Shown piece after piece: positions 1 to 8,512 of a DNA stretch of 64,000 nucleotides (its first letter is position 1; every line of letters starts with the position of its first letter). A program made the translations under genes and the position numbers. Source of the stretch: an uncultured Oscillibacter sp. (lineage in GTDB: Bacteria; Bacillota; Clostridia; Oscillospirales; Oscillospiraceae); NCBI GenBank assembly GCA_910576865.1, contig CAJTKE010000016.1, positions 3,726 through 67,725 of the forward strand, given 5' to 3'. Below the pieces are notes generated by a model. That model had not been told where the DNA came from, ran no database searches, and worked only from the letters and a program-made list of their open reading frames with translations.

Positions 1-634
1 TCCCCGCCTTCGCCGTGTCGCAGTCCCCCGCCAGGGGACAACCCTCGCACTTGGGGCTCCGGGCCGTGCAGGTGTCCCGGCCGAAGAGGACCATCCGGTG
101 GCAGAAGTTGTTGGACTCCTTGGGGGGCAGGACCTCCCGCAGCTGCTTTTCCACCTGAAGGGGGTCCTTGGACCCGTCGGTGATCCCCAGCCGCCCGGTG
201 ATGCGGATGCAGTGGGTGTCACAGACATAGGCGGGCTGGCCGTAGATATCCCCCAGGATCAAATTGGCGGTCTTCCGACCCACGCCGGGGAGGCCGGTCA
301 GCTCCTCCATGGTTCCCGGGACCTTCCCGCCGAAATCGCTGAGCAGCCTTTGGGCGCAGAGGACCATGTCGCTGGCCTTGCCGTTGTAAAAGCCGCAGGA
401 GTGGATGTACTCCCCCACCTCTTTGGGGTCCGCTTCCGCGAAGCTCTCCAGGGTGGGGAACCGGGCGTACAGGGCCGGGGTCACCTGATTGACCCGGGCG
501 TCGGTACACTGGGCGGAGAGGCGCACGGCGAAAAGGAGCTCGTAGTCCTTCTCATACCGCAAAGAGCAGAGTCCGTCGGGATAGACGCCCTTCAAGGTCT
601 CGATGATGCGCTTCACGGCGGCTTTGGATTTCAT
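1..634 (-). CDS. nth: Endonuclease III (partial, C-terminus cut by window edge)
   Basis: DNA glycosylase/AP lyase of base excision repair acting on oxidised pyrimidines. About 211 codons are present and the left edge removes only the last few residues. The helix-hairpin-helix motif 'LTGLPGVGRKTANL' carries the catalytic Lys (about residue 121), the catalytic Asp sits in 'CDTHCIRI', and a C-x6-C-x2-C-x5-C [4Fe-4S] cluster lies next to the edge. The ATG at 634 is preceded by GGGAGGG. It follows recN by 44 bases on the same strand, so it is probably the last visible gene of the operon that starts at the OLE RNA. Identification is firm. Confidence 0.95.
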   Translation of the reverse strand, partial: MKSKAAVKRIIETLKGVYPDGLCSLRYEKDYELLFAVRLSAQCTDARVNQVTPALYARFPTLESFAEADPKEVGEYIHSCGFYNGKASDMVLCAQRLLSDFGGKVPGTMEELTGLPGVGRKTANLILGDIYGQPAYVCDTHCIRITGRLGITDGSKDPLQVEKQLREVLPPKESNNFCHRMVLFGRDTCTARSPKCEGCPLAGDCDTAKAG

Positions 635-678
635 GGCGGTCCCTCCCGTATGTCTCATAAAGTCTTTTGTAATATCTC

Positions 679-2361
679 TTATAATGCCGTCCGGTACGCT
701 TCCGCCGCGTCCAGCAGCTCCCCGGCGCTCTTCAGCAGCGCGTCCGTCACCTGAGAGCCACCAGTGATCCGGGCCAGCTCCGCCTTCCGGCGCTCCCGGT
801 CCAGCTGAATCACATGGGTGTACGTCCGTCCCTTGGCCTCCCCCTTCTCCACGGAAAAATGGGTGTCCGCCATGGCCGCCAACTGGGGCAGGTGGGTGAC
901 GCAGAGGACCTGTTTCCCCCGGCTGACCTGGGCCAGCTTTTCCGCCACCTTCTGGGCCGCACGGCCGGACACGCCGGTGTCCACCTCGTCGAAGACCAGG
1001 GTGCCCACGGCCTCCTGCTCCGCCAGGACGTTTTTCAGGGCCAGCATGATGCGGGCCAGCTCGCCGCCGGAGGCGATCCGGGCGATGGGCTTCAGATCCT
1101 CCCCGGCGTTGGCGGACATGAGGAAGCGCACCACGTCGCAGCCGTCGGGGCCGGGGTCCTTCCCGGCGAAGTCGATGGCGAACCGGACCCGGTTCATGTC
1201 CAAGTCCCGGAGCTCCTTCTGGATGCGGGCCTCCAGGGCTTCGGCCGCCCGCTTCCGGGCCTCCGTCAGGGCCTTCCCCGCCGCCTGGACGGCGGCTTCC
1301 GCCTTGCCTCGCTTCTTCTCCAGGAGAATCAGTGTGTCGTCCGCCGTCTCGATGGCGTCCAGCTCCTCCCGGCGCCGGTTCAGGTAGTCCAGCATCTCCT
1401 CCACGGTGGCCCCGTATTTCTTCTTCAAGCGGTAGAGCTGGTCCGCCCGGCTCTCCGCCGCGTCCAGCTCCTCCGGGGAGAAGTCGAAGGACCCCCGCAG
1501 GTCCCGGATGGTCTCCGCCAGATCATAGGCTTCGCTCCGCAGGGCCCCCAGGCGCTTGTAAGCCTCCCCCAGCTCCTCCCCCAGGTTCCGAACGCCGGAA
1601 AGGGCCTCCTCCGCGTCCCGGAGCTGATTCACCGCTCCGGCGCTCTCGTCGTCGCCGGAGAGGCAGTAGTCCGCGCCGGACAGGGCGGAGAGATATTTCT
1701 CGCCGTTGCGCAGCAGGTTTCGCCGCTGCTCCAGCTCCTCCTCCTCTCCGGGGCGGAGCTCCGCCCGCTCCAGCTCATTGATCTGGAAGCGGAGGCTGTC
1801 CACCCGCCGGGCCTTCTCCGCCTCGTCCATCTGGAGGGTCCTGATCTGCTCCTGGAGGTCCGAGAGCACAGCGTAGGCCGACTGATAGGCCCCCAGGGGC
1901 TCCTCCGTCCTGCCGAAGCGGTCCAGGTAGGCCCCGTGGAGCTCCTCGTCCAGAAGCTGGGCCCCGTCGTGCTGGCCGTGGATGTTCAGAAGTTCCCCGC
2001 CGATTCTCCGGAGCTGGGCCACGGTGAGGGGCCTGCCGTTGGCCCGGCAGGCGTTTTTGCCGTCGCTGGAAATCTCCCTCTGGAGGAGCAGGTTCCCGTC
2101 CTCGTCCGGAGCCAGCCCGTTTTCCAGAAGGCCCGGCAGGTCCGCCGGGACGGCGGAGAACTCCGCGCTGACGAAGGCCTTGGCGGCGCCGGTGCGGATC
2201 AGGTCCCGGGAGGTCCGGCCCCCCAGGACGGCCCCCATGGCGTCAATGACGATGGACTTTCCCGCGCCGGTCTCGCCGGTGAGGGCATTGAAGCCCGGGC
2301 GGAATTGGATGTCCGCCTCCTCGATGACCGCGATATTCTCAATGTGCAGAAGCTCCAGCAT
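679..2361 (-). CDS. recN: DNA repair protein RecN
   Basis: SMC-like ATPase acting in double-strand-break repair. The product is 560 aa, normal for the family. The N-terminal 'LHIENIAVIEE' and Walker A 'GETGAGKS' (residues 29-36) are followed by a long charged coiled-coil middle, the signature 'ASGGELARIMLALK' and Walker B 'LVFDEVDTGVSG'. An open frame runs further upstream, but the ATG at 2361 has a GAGGAGAAG ribosome site and matches the usual RecN N-terminus. It lies directly downstream of argR, the order typical of Bacillus and Clostridia. Confidence 0.96.
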   Translation of the reverse strand: MLELLHIENIAVIEEADIQFRPGFNALTGETGAGKSIVIDAMGAVLGGRTSRDLIRTGAAKAFVSAEFSAVPADLPGLLENGLAPDEDGNLLLQREISSDGKNACRANGRPLTVAQLRRIGGELLNIHGQHDGAQLLDEELHGAYLDRFGRTEEPLGAYQSAYAVLSDLQEQIRTLQMDEAEKARRVDSLRFQINELERAELRPGEEEELEQRRNLLRNGEKYLSALSGADYCLSGDDESAGAVNQLRDAEEALSGVRNLGEELGEAYKRLGALRSEAYDLAETIRDLRGSFDFSPEELDAAESRADQLYRLKKKYGATVEEMLDYLNRRREELDAIETADDTLILLEKKRGKAEAAVQAAGKALTEARKRAAEALEARIQKELRDLDMNRVRFAIDFAGKDPGPDGCDVVRFLMSANAGEDLKPIARIASGGELARIMLALKNVLAEQEAVGTLVFDEVDTGVSGRAAQKVAEKLAQVSRGKQVLCVTHLPQLAAMADTHFSVEKGEAKGRTYTHVIQLDRERRKAELARITGGSQVTDALLKSAGELLDAAEAYRTAL

Positions 2362-2375
2362 GGCGACTTCTCCTC

Positions 2376-2825
2376 TTAAAGCATATCCTTGATTTCCTGA
2401 CAAAGCAACTCTGCGGCTTCCGTGTTCCGCATCACCAGCAGGGCGGTGTCGTCCCCCGCCAGGGAGCCCACGATGTCGTTCATATCCATGTTGTCCAGAG
2501 CGGAGCAGGCCCCGTTGGCCAGCCCCGGCATGGTTTTGATCACCACGATGTTCTGGGCGTAGTCGATGCTGACGATGCACTCCCGGAAGATGGTCCGCAG
2601 CTTCGCCGCCACGTTCAGCTTGGTCCGGTTGCCGGAGACGGCGTATTTGTACACTCCCTGGCCCACCGGCTCCTTCATGAGGTGGAGCTGCTTGATGTCC
2701 CGGGAGATGGTGGCCTGGGTGCAGCGGACGCCCCGGGCCTGGAGGCGGGTCAGAAGCTGCTCCTGGGTCTCGATGTCCTCCTGGGCGATGATCTCCAGGA
2801 TCATGGCCTGCCGGTCGTTTTTCAT
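2376..2825 (-). CDS. argR: Arginine repressor ArgR/AhrC
   Basis: 149 aa, full length for the arginine-responsive regulator of arginine biosynthesis and catabolism. The N-terminal winged helix-turn-helix (residues 1-70, with 'CTQATISRDIKQLHL') precedes the C-terminal oligomerisation and arginine-binding domain with 'GSLAGDDTALLVM'. Its ATG overlaps the nadK stop (ATGA), so the two are translationally coupled. It sits between nadK and recN as in many Firmicutes. Confidence 0.95.
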   Translation of the reverse strand: MKNDRQAMILEIIAQEDIETQEQLLTRLQARGVRCTQATISRDIKQLHLMKEPVGQGVYKYAVSGNRTKLNVAAKLRTIFRECIVSIDYAQNIVVIKTMPGLANGACSALDNMDMNDIVGSLAGDDTALLVMRNTEAAELLCQEIKDML

Positions 2826-3700
2826 GTGTCCATCCCTCCCGGAAGCATTTTCTGGGCGAAGATCTCGCAGAAACTCCGCTCCGTCAGCCGCACCAGCCGG
2901 GTCACGTACCGGGAGCGGCGAATCTGCACCTTGTCGTCGGCCCGCAGGGCGAAGGCCCGGCTCTCGTCCACAAAGAGGTACACCGGCTTCCGCCCGTTCC
3001 GCTCCAGCTCCACCGTCAGCGTGTGCTCGGGGCTGAGAACGTAAGAGGAGAAGCGCATGTTGTGGATACAGATGGGACAGACCACCATGGTCTGGGCCAC
3101 CGGCTCCACCACCGGTCCCCCGGCGGACAGGGAATAGGCCGTGGACCCCGTGGGGGTGGCCACGATGACCCCGTCTCCGGCGATGTCCGCCAGATGCCGC
3201 CCGTCGGAGGAAATTTTCAGGTGGATGACGTGGGAAATGGGCCCCTCCCGGATGACAGCGTCGTTCAGCCCCAGGTTCGTGTAAATCTGCCGCCCGTCCC
3301 GGAAGACGGACACGTCCAGCATCATCCGCTGTTCCATTTCAAACTGCCAGTCCTTGAGCTTTCGGAGCTGCTCCAGCTGGGAGGCCTCCAGCTCGGCGAC
3401 AAAGCCCAGTCCCCCCATGTTCACCCCCAGCACCGGCATCTTGTGCAGCGCCGCCAGCTTGGCAAGGTGCAGAATGGTCCCGTCCCCGCCGAAGGTGATC
3501 AGCAGGTCGGCCCCCCGGAGCTCCTGGGGCAGGGGCAGCACGTCGTAGTCGGCGAAAGCCCCCTCCTTCCGGTCCCGGAAGGGAGAGCAGACCACCGTTT
3601 GGAAGCCCATGCCGCGGAGGATGGACTCCGCCGCCCGGGTGGTCTTCATGCCCTGGTCCCGGTTGGGATTGGGGCACAGGATGATCTTTTTGGGGTTCAT
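2822..3700 (-). CDS. nadK: NAD kinase
   Basis: ATP/polyphosphate-dependent NAD kinase that makes NADP. The product is 292 aa. The diagnostic 'GGDGTILHLA' (residues 71-80) is present, as are the 'LNDAVI' segment corresponding to the family NDxVI motif and the glycine-rich 'ATPTGSTAYSLSAGGP' substrate loop. The start overlaps the tlyA stop and the stop overlaps the argR start, each by four bases (ATGA), showing tight coupling inside the operon. Confidence 0.96.
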   Translation of the reverse strand: MNPKKIILCPNPNRDQGMKTTRAAESILRGMGFQTVVCSPFRDRKEGAFADYDVLPLPQELRGADLLITFGGDGTILHLAKLAALHKMPVLGVNMGGLGFVAELEASQLEQLRKLKDWQFEMEQRMMLDVSVFRDGRQIYTNLGLNDAVIREGPISHVIHLKISSDGRHLADIAGDGVIVATPTGSTAYSLSAGGPVVEPVAQTMVVCPICIHNMRFSSYVLSPEHTLTVELERNGRKPVYLFVDESRAFALRADDKVQIRRSRYVTRLVRLTERSFCEIFAQKMLPGGMDT

Positions 3701-4521
3701 GTCCGTTCCCCCTCCTCGTGTTCCTTCAAGGTCCGGTGGGAGTCCTCCACCACGGACCGCAGATCCAATTCCGGGCCCCCTCCGCCGCCCTTTCGCAGAA
3801 AGCCCAGGTACTCGATGTTCCCCTCCGGGCCCCGGATGGGGGAGTACGTCAGGCCCATGGGCGTCAGGCCCGCCTCCCGGGCGTGGCCCAGCCAGCGCTC
3901 CAGCACCTCCAGGTGGACGGCGGGGTCCCGGACCACGCCCTTCTTCCCCACCTTCTCCCGGCCCGCCTCAAACTGGGGCTTCACCAGGGTCACCGCCTGT
4001 CCCTCCGGCCCCAGCAGGGCCGCCAGGGGCGGCAGAATCAATTTCAGGGAGATGAAGCTCACGTCCACGGAGGCGAAAGCCAGCTCCTCCGGCACCTGCT
4101 CCCGGCTGAGATACCGGGCGTTGGTCCGCTCCAGGCAGACCACCCGGGGGTCGCTGCGCAGCTTCCAGGCCAGCTGGCCCCGGCCCACGTCCACGGCGTA
4201 GACCCTGGCGGCGCCGTTCTGAAGCATGCAGTCCGTAAAGCCCCCGGTGGAGGCCCCGATGTCGGCGCAGACCGCCCCTTCCAAATGGATGGGAAAGGCC
4301 TTCATGGCCTTCTCCAGCTTCAGACCGCCCCGGCTGACATAGGGGAGCTTGTCTCCGCGAATTTCCACGGCGACGGAGGCGGGCACCGCCATGCCGGGCT
4401 TGTCCGCTTTCCGGCCGTCCACATAGACCACGCCGCTCATGATGACGGCCTGGGCCCGCTGGCGGGTCTCCTCCAGGCCCCGCTCCACCAGCAGCAGGTC
4501 CAATCTCATCTTATCGCTCAT
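3697..4521 (-). CDS. tlyA: TlyA family rRNA (cytidine-2'-O)-methyltransferase
   Basis: 274 aa. An N-terminal S4 RNA-binding domain ('MRLDLLLVERGLEETRQRAQ', residues 5-60) is joined to an FtsJ/RrmJ-like methyltransferase with SAM motif 'GASTGGFTDCML' and 'LVKPQFEAGREKV'. Family members 2'-O-methylate rRNA cytidines; they are often mislabelled as haemolysins. The start overlaps the dxs stop by 11 bases. The order dxs-tlyA-nadK-argR-recN is the classical Firmicutes arrangement. Confidence 0.94.
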   Translation of the reverse strand: MSDKMRLDLLLVERGLEETRQRAQAVIMSGVVYVDGRKADKPGMAVPASVAVEIRGDKLPYVSRGGLKLEKAMKAFPIHLEGAVCADIGASTGGFTDCMLQNGAARVYAVDVGRGQLAWKLRSDPRVVCLERTNARYLSREQVPEELAFASVDVSFISLKLILPPLAALLGPEGQAVTLVKPQFEAGREKVGKKGVVRDPAVHLEVLERWLGHAREAGLTPMGLTYSPIRGPEGNIEYLGFLRKGGGGGPELDLRSVVEDSHRTLKEHEEGERT

Positions 4522-6367
4522 GGAACGCCTCCTCCGCCGCCGCGGCCACGGCGGCGGCGTCCAGGCCGAAACGCTCCTCCAGCTGAGGGACGCCGCCCTC
4601 CGGGGCGAAGGTCCGGCCCAGGTTCTTCAAAATCAGCTTTCTCGGGGCCCGGCCCTCTCCCGCCAGGATGGCGGTGATCCGCTGGCCCACGCAGCCCGCG
4701 CCGAAACAGTCCTCCAGCACCAGGAGAATCTCCGTCTCCCCGAAAAAGCCCGCCAGGACCGCCCCGTCCAGGGGGGCGATCCGGTTCAGCTTCAGAACCT
4801 CCGCCCGGACGCCCCGTTCCTCCAGGAGCGCCGCCGCCGCCAAGGTCTGGTTCACCAGCACGCCGTAAGTCAGCAGAGTGACGTCCCGCCCCTCCCGGAG
4901 GCGGACCAGAGGCTCCTTCGACGCGTCGCCCCGCCAGGCTCCCTCTCCCCCTCTGGGATAGCGGACCGCCACGGGGCCGGTGAGCTCGAAAAGGGCCTGC
5001 CGCAGCATGTGCCGCAGCTCTGCAAAGCTGGCGGGGCAGAGGACGGTATAGCCCGGCAGGGCCGGGAGAAACAGCGGGTCAAAGCAGCCGTGGTGGGTCT
5101 CGCCGTCGGCGCCCACCAGCCCCGCCCGGTCCACGCCCAGGACCACGTGGAGATTTTCCAGGGCCACGTCGTGGATCAGCATGTCATAGCCTCTTTGCAG
5201 GAAGGTGGAGTACACGGCGAAGACCGGCAGCAGTCCTTGGGCCGCCATGCCCGCCGCCATGGAGACGCCGTGTCCCTCGGCGATGCCCACGTCGAAAAAG
5301 CGGTCCGGGAAGGTCTTGGCGAAGCCGGAGAGGCCCGTGCCGTCGGCCATGGCGGCGGTGACGGCGCAGACCCGGCCGTCCTCCCGGGCGAAGTCCGACA
5401 GTGCCTTGCCGAAGACGGAGGAAAAGCTCTCCTCCCCTGTTTTTTTCAAAAGGCCCGTCGACCGGTCGAAGGGGCCCACGCCGTGGTACATGTCCGGGTT
5501 CCGCTCCGCGAAGGGGCAGCCCTTGCCTTTGACGGTGTTCACGTGAACCACCACCGGACTGTCCAGCTCCCGGGCCCAGCGCAGGGCGTCGCAGAGCCGG
5601 GGCAGATCGTGGCCGTCCACGGGGCCCAGGTACGTGAAGCCCATATCCTCGAAGAAGGTGCTCCCGGGAAACAGGTTCCGCTTCAGGAAGGTCTTCACCC
5701 CGTGGTTGAAACGGTAGAGGGGGTTTTTCATGGGCCGGGAGCCGAAGAGGCTCCGGTACCACTTCTTGAAATGGTAGTACCCGGGCCGGGACCGGAGCCG
5801 GGCCAGATGGGAGGGCATGGCCCCCACGTTGGGGTTGATGGACATGCCGTTGTCGTTCAGAATCACCACCAGGGGCTCGCCGGAGGCCCCGGCGTTGTTC
5901 AGTCCCTCATAGGCCAGCCCTCCGGTGAGGGCCCCGTCGCCAATGAGGGCCAGGACGCTGTAGTCCTCTCCCTGGAGGGTGCGCGCCCGTGCCATCCCCA
6001 AGGCCACGGAGACGGAGTTGGAGGCGTGCCCGGCGATGAAGGCGTCGTGGACGCTCTCCCGGGGCTTGGGAAAGCCGGAAAGGCCGTCCAATTGGCGGAG
6101 GGTGTCGAACCGCTCCCGCCGCCCGGTGAGAATCTTGTGGACGTAGCACTGGTGTCCCACGTCGAAGACCAGCCGGTCCCGCTCCGTGTCGAAGACCCGG
6201 TGGATGGCCACCGTCAGCTCCACCGCCCCCAGATTGGAGGCCAGATGCCCCCCGGTCTCGGAGAGGCTCTTCACAAGAAACTCCCTCAGCTCCTGGCAGA
6301 GCTGGGGGAGCTGGCCCTCCGGCAGCGCCCGGACGTCGGTGGGAGAGTGGACGAAATCCAAAAGCAT
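4511..6367 (-). CDS. dxs: 1-deoxy-D-xylulose-5-phosphate synthase
   Basis: First enzyme of the non-mevalonate (MEP) isoprenoid pathway; it condenses pyruvate and glyceraldehyde-3-phosphate with thiamine diphosphate. The product is 618 aa, the usual length. Visible are 'GHQCYVHKILTGR', the thiamine-diphosphate motif 'GDGALTGGLAYEGLNNAG', and the transketolase central and C-terminal domains ('DVGIAEGHGVSMAAGMA', 'YPRGGEG'). The frame is open further upstream through oapA sequence, but the ATG at 6367 has GAGGAGAAG and matches the usual N-terminus. It starts 11 bases after the oapA stop, so the two should be co-transcribed. Confidence 0.96.
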   Translation of the reverse strand: MLLDFVHSPTDVRALPEGQLPQLCQELREFLVKSLSETGGHLASNLGAVELTVAIHRVFDTERDRLVFDVGHQCYVHKILTGRRERFDTLRQLDGLSGFPKPRESVHDAFIAGHASNSVSVALGMARARTLQGEDYSVLALIGDGALTGGLAYEGLNNAGASGEPLVVILNDNGMSINPNVGAMPSHLARLRSRPGYYHFKKWYRSLFGSRPMKNPLYRFNHGVKTFLKRNLFPGSTFFEDMGFTYLGPVDGHDLPRLCDALRWARELDSPVVVHVNTVKGKGCPFAERNPDMYHGVGPFDRSTGLLKKTGEESFSSVFGKALSDFAREDGRVCAVTAAMADGTGLSGFAKTFPDRFFDVGIAEGHGVSMAAGMAAQGLLPVFAVYSTFLQRGYDMLIHDVALENLHVVLGVDRAGLVGADGETHHGCFDPLFLPALPGYTVLCPASFAELRHMLRQALFELTGPVAVRYPRGGEGAWRGDASKEPLVRLREGRDVTLLTYGVLVNQTLAAAALLEERGVRAEVLKLNRIAPLDGAVLAGFFGETEILLVLEDCFGAGCVGQRITAILAGEGRAPRKLILKNLGRTFAPEGGVPQLEERFGLDAAAVAAAAEEAFHER

Positions 6368-6378
6368 AGCTTCTCCTC

Positions 6379-6921
6379 TCAATGGTGGAACAGGTACAAA
6401 AACCGCCCGGCCCAATAGACCACCTGGGTGCTCTTCTTGATGGCCACCGTCTTGCCCAGAGCCTTGCCGCCGATGGTCAGGCCGGAGACCAGAGCCGTCA
6501 CGGCCACGGAGATCAGCACCGTCCTGAGGTTCAGCGCCCGCTGGAGCTGGGTGACGATCACCGCCCCCGTGGCGCCGCTGACAATGCCGCAGATATCCCC
6601 CACCACGTCGTTGCAGACGCTGGAGACCCGTCCCGCGTTCCGCAGCAGCATGAGGGACTGCTTCGCCCCCTTCTCCTTGTGGGAGGCCATGGCGTGGAAG
6701 GGCTTGGGGTCCGCCGCCGTCACGGCCACACCGATGATGTCGAACAGAATGCCCAGGCCGATGAACAGCGCCAGCATCAAAAGGGCGGCGGTCACGCCCG
6801 CGCCCTCCAGCATCGACTCCGACGCCAGACTCAGCACGGCGGAGAGGACCACCGCCATCAAAAAGACCGTAAGGGCCCAACGATATGGGGAAGGGGCCTT
6901 CCCCTTCTGCTGCTTCTTCAA
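6379..6921 (-). CDS. oapA: OLE-associated membrane protein (OapA-like)
   Basis: 180 aa hydrophobic protein with about four or five membrane spans (roughly residues 14-34, 43-68, 98-118, 125-150 and 162-177). The likely start is TTG at 6921 with AAGGAG eight bases upstream; no ATG fits. The call rests on context and character: a small integral membrane protein directly downstream of a roughly 650-nt structured RNA and directly upstream of dxs is the published arrangement of OLE RNA and its partner OapA. From family knowledge, OapA binds OLE RNA at the membrane, and the family has been likened to CNNM/CorB magnesium transporters. Residue-level similarity was not checked. Confidence 0.8.
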   Translation of the reverse strand: MKKQQKGKAPSPYRWALTVFLMAVVLSAVLSLASESMLEGAGVTAALLMLALFIGLGILFDIIGVAVTAADPKPFHAMASHKEKGAKQSLMLLRNAGRVSSVCNDVVGDICGIVSGATGAVIVTQLQRALNLRTVLISVAVTALVSGLTIGGKALGKTVAIKKSTQVVYWAGRFLYLFHH

Positions 6922-6968
6922 AAGTGATAACTCCTTACCGGATATTTTAGGACAGTAAACTCCCCCCA

Positions 6969-6996
6969 CCCCGCAAAATCCGCAGATTTTGTGGGG
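6969..6996 (-). other. Hairpin between OLE RNA and oapA
   Basis: A 12-bp stem (CCCCGCAAAATC pairing with GATTTTGTGGGG, one G-U) with a CGCA loop lies in the roughly 150-base spacer between the OLE RNA and the oapA start. No T-run follows on the minus strand, so it is not a canonical terminator. It could be an RNA-processing or stabilising element that separates the RNA from the messenger. Confidence 0.5.
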
Positions 6997-7069
6997 AAAG
7001 GAGGAAGAAACGTAGCGGAGGGAAGCCAGCCCAAAGGGCGGGCCTCCCACAGCGGAATTTCTTCCGACG

Positions 7070-7724
7070 TGCTAAGCCGGCGGCGGCAGAAAAAGTAAAT
7101 CTTACGGCTTAGGTACGGGTTGGCTTTCCCCGGAGCGCACCCCTCGTTGCCGATGGGGGCGGTTTCCCGTTCGGCGCTCCGGCGCGGCGTCGCCCGTCCG
7201 CGCTACCCGATTGCCACTTAGTCCGCACTGCAATCCTTTTTCTGCCCCGTCAGGACAGCCTAGGTGATTTCCACCACAGTCCGTCCGCTTCTTTAGCCTC
7301 TTTTGCAAAACGGGTTTCAAAGAGCGATCAGGAAGCCGCCCTGGCCGGGGCTTCTTCCCGTAGTTCCCTGATCCACCCGCCCCACTCAAGGCAGGCTACG
7401 GCTGCACACAGCGTTACGGCCCCGAAAGACCGATGCACCGCATTGCAGGTTCACAATCTGCTTCGTACGCGGGCCGGAATTACCACGATGGGAGTACGTC
7501 CGCGCACAAGAACAGGTCTCCACGGAAACAGGGTCGGATAGACCATGCCATTGGTAGACGCCCTGAGTCCGCAAGCGCGCAAAACGCGCTTCCCCCCAGC
7601 ACCCACCCAAAACTGGGCGTATCAAGCAGGCACCACGGGTTTCATCGATGTGCCCTTCAGAGGATTTTTAGGCCCTCCCTAGGAAACGGCAGATCTGACT
7701 AGAATACTGCGCCGCCGCTTAGCG
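7070..7724 (-). ncRNA. ole: OLE RNA (ornate, large, extremophilic RNA)
   Basis: An 870-base stretch without a credible gene, flanked by rluB and oapA, has its own consensus promoter and several nested stems. Examples are GATCAGG/CCTGATC (7326-7332 with 7367-7373) enclosing AAGCC/GGCTT (7333-7337 with 7349-7353), GGTCT/AGACC (7515-7519 with 7540-7544), a GAAGCGCG/CGCGCTT hairpin near 7573-7591, and TAAGCCG/CGGCTTA (7073-7079 with 7105-7111) closing the 3' end. Size (about 650 nt) and position immediately upstream of oapA-dxs-tlyA-argR-recN match the described OLE RNA class, a membrane-bound ribonucleoprotein in anaerobic Firmicutes. The 5' end is inferred from the promoter; the 3' end is approximate. 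The assignment is from synteny and structure; no covariance search was possible. Confidence 0.82.
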
Positions 7725-7730
7725 GGACTC

Positions 7731-7759
7731 AGTATAGCACAGTCCGTAAAAATATGCAA
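7731..7759 (-). promoter_or_regulatory. Sigma-A promoter of the OLE RNA operon
   Basis: On the minus strand, TTGCAT (7759-7754), a 17-base spacer and TATACT (7736-7731). Predicted transcription start is near 7724. It lies in the gap after rluB and should drive OLE RNA and probably oapA through recN. Confidence 0.8.
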
Positions 7760-7794
7760 GATATACCGTATATGAATTTTTTCTGAACAGGGTC

Positions 7795-8508
7795 TTAACC
7801 CTTCCCGGCCTTGAGAGCCCGGACCTCTTCCTCCGTCAGATACCGCCACTTCCCCGGCGGCAGGGATCCCAGCTTCAGCGTGTGCTCCCGCACCCGGCGG
7901 AGGCGCTCCACCTCCAATCCGCAGGCGGCGCACATCCGGCGGACCTGCCGGTTCTTCCCCTGGTGGATGGTGACGGCCAGCTTCGCCGTCCCCTCCCCCT
8001 GCCGCAGCGCCTTGACCCGGGCGGGGCGGATGGGCTCCCCCTCCAGGTTCCGGAGGCGGGACAGGCGCTCCGCCGCCCCCTCCACGGGGCCCCGGACCCA
8101 GACGTGATAGGTTTTCTCGATCTCCCCGCCGGGGTGGGTCAGCCGCAGGGCCAGCGCCCCGTCGTTGGTCATCAGCAGCAGACCCTCGGAGTCCAGGTCC
8201 AGCCGCCCCACGGGATACACCCGGACGCCGCAGTCCGCCACCAGCTCCGCCACGGTTTTTCGCCCCTTCTCATCGGAGAGGGTGGTGACCCAGCCCCGGG
8301 GCTTGTTCAGCATCAGATACACCGGCTCCGCCGGCTTGGGCAGGGGTACGCCATCCAGGCGGACGTCGTCCCGGTCCGGGTCGGTCTTGTCCCCCAGCCG
8401 GGCGGTCACGCCGTTCACCGTCACCCGGCCCGCCTCTATGTACCCCTCCGCCGTCCGCCGGGAACAGACCCCGGCGGCGGAGAGGAGCTTCTGCAGTCGC
8501 TCTTCCAT
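7795..8508 (-). CDS. rluB: 16S/23S rRNA pseudouridine synthase, RsuA/RluB family
   Basis: 237 aa. An N-terminal S4 domain ('MEERLQKLLSAAGVCSRR', residues 1-60) precedes the catalytic domain with 'YPVGRLDLDSEGLLLMTNDG', whose Asp in GRLDxDS is the catalytic residue, and a C-terminal 'GKNRQVRRM'. Members isomerise single uridines in rRNA. It ends the operon that begins with the M50 protease; its start is 4 bases from the end of the carboxypeptidase gene. RluB versus RsuA specificity cannot be told from sequence alone. Confidence 0.9.
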   Translation of the reverse strand: MEERLQKLLSAAGVCSRRTAEGYIEAGRVTVNGVTARLGDKTDPDRDDVRLDGVPLPKPAEPVYLMLNKPRGWVTTLSDEKGRKTVAELVADCGVRVYPVGRLDLDSEGLLLMTNDGALALRLTHPGGEIEKTYHVWVRGPVEGAAERLSRLRNLEGEPIRPARVKALRQGEGTAKLAVTIHQGKNRQVRRMCAACGLEVERLRRVREHTLKLGSLPPGKWRYLTEEEVRALKAGKG

Positions 8509-8512
8509 CGCT

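Noticed and set aside
6969..6996. Intrinsic terminator between OLE RNA and oapA
   Set aside because: The stem is good but no T-run follows on the minus strand, so it is kept only as a hairpin of unknown role.
7070..7724. RNase P RNA, tmRNA or a group II intron in the large non-coding gap
   Set aside because: I saw no RNase P core such as GAGGAAAGTCC, no tmRNA acceptor/TPsiC end and no intron-encoded protein or domain V. Context and size fit OLE RNA better.
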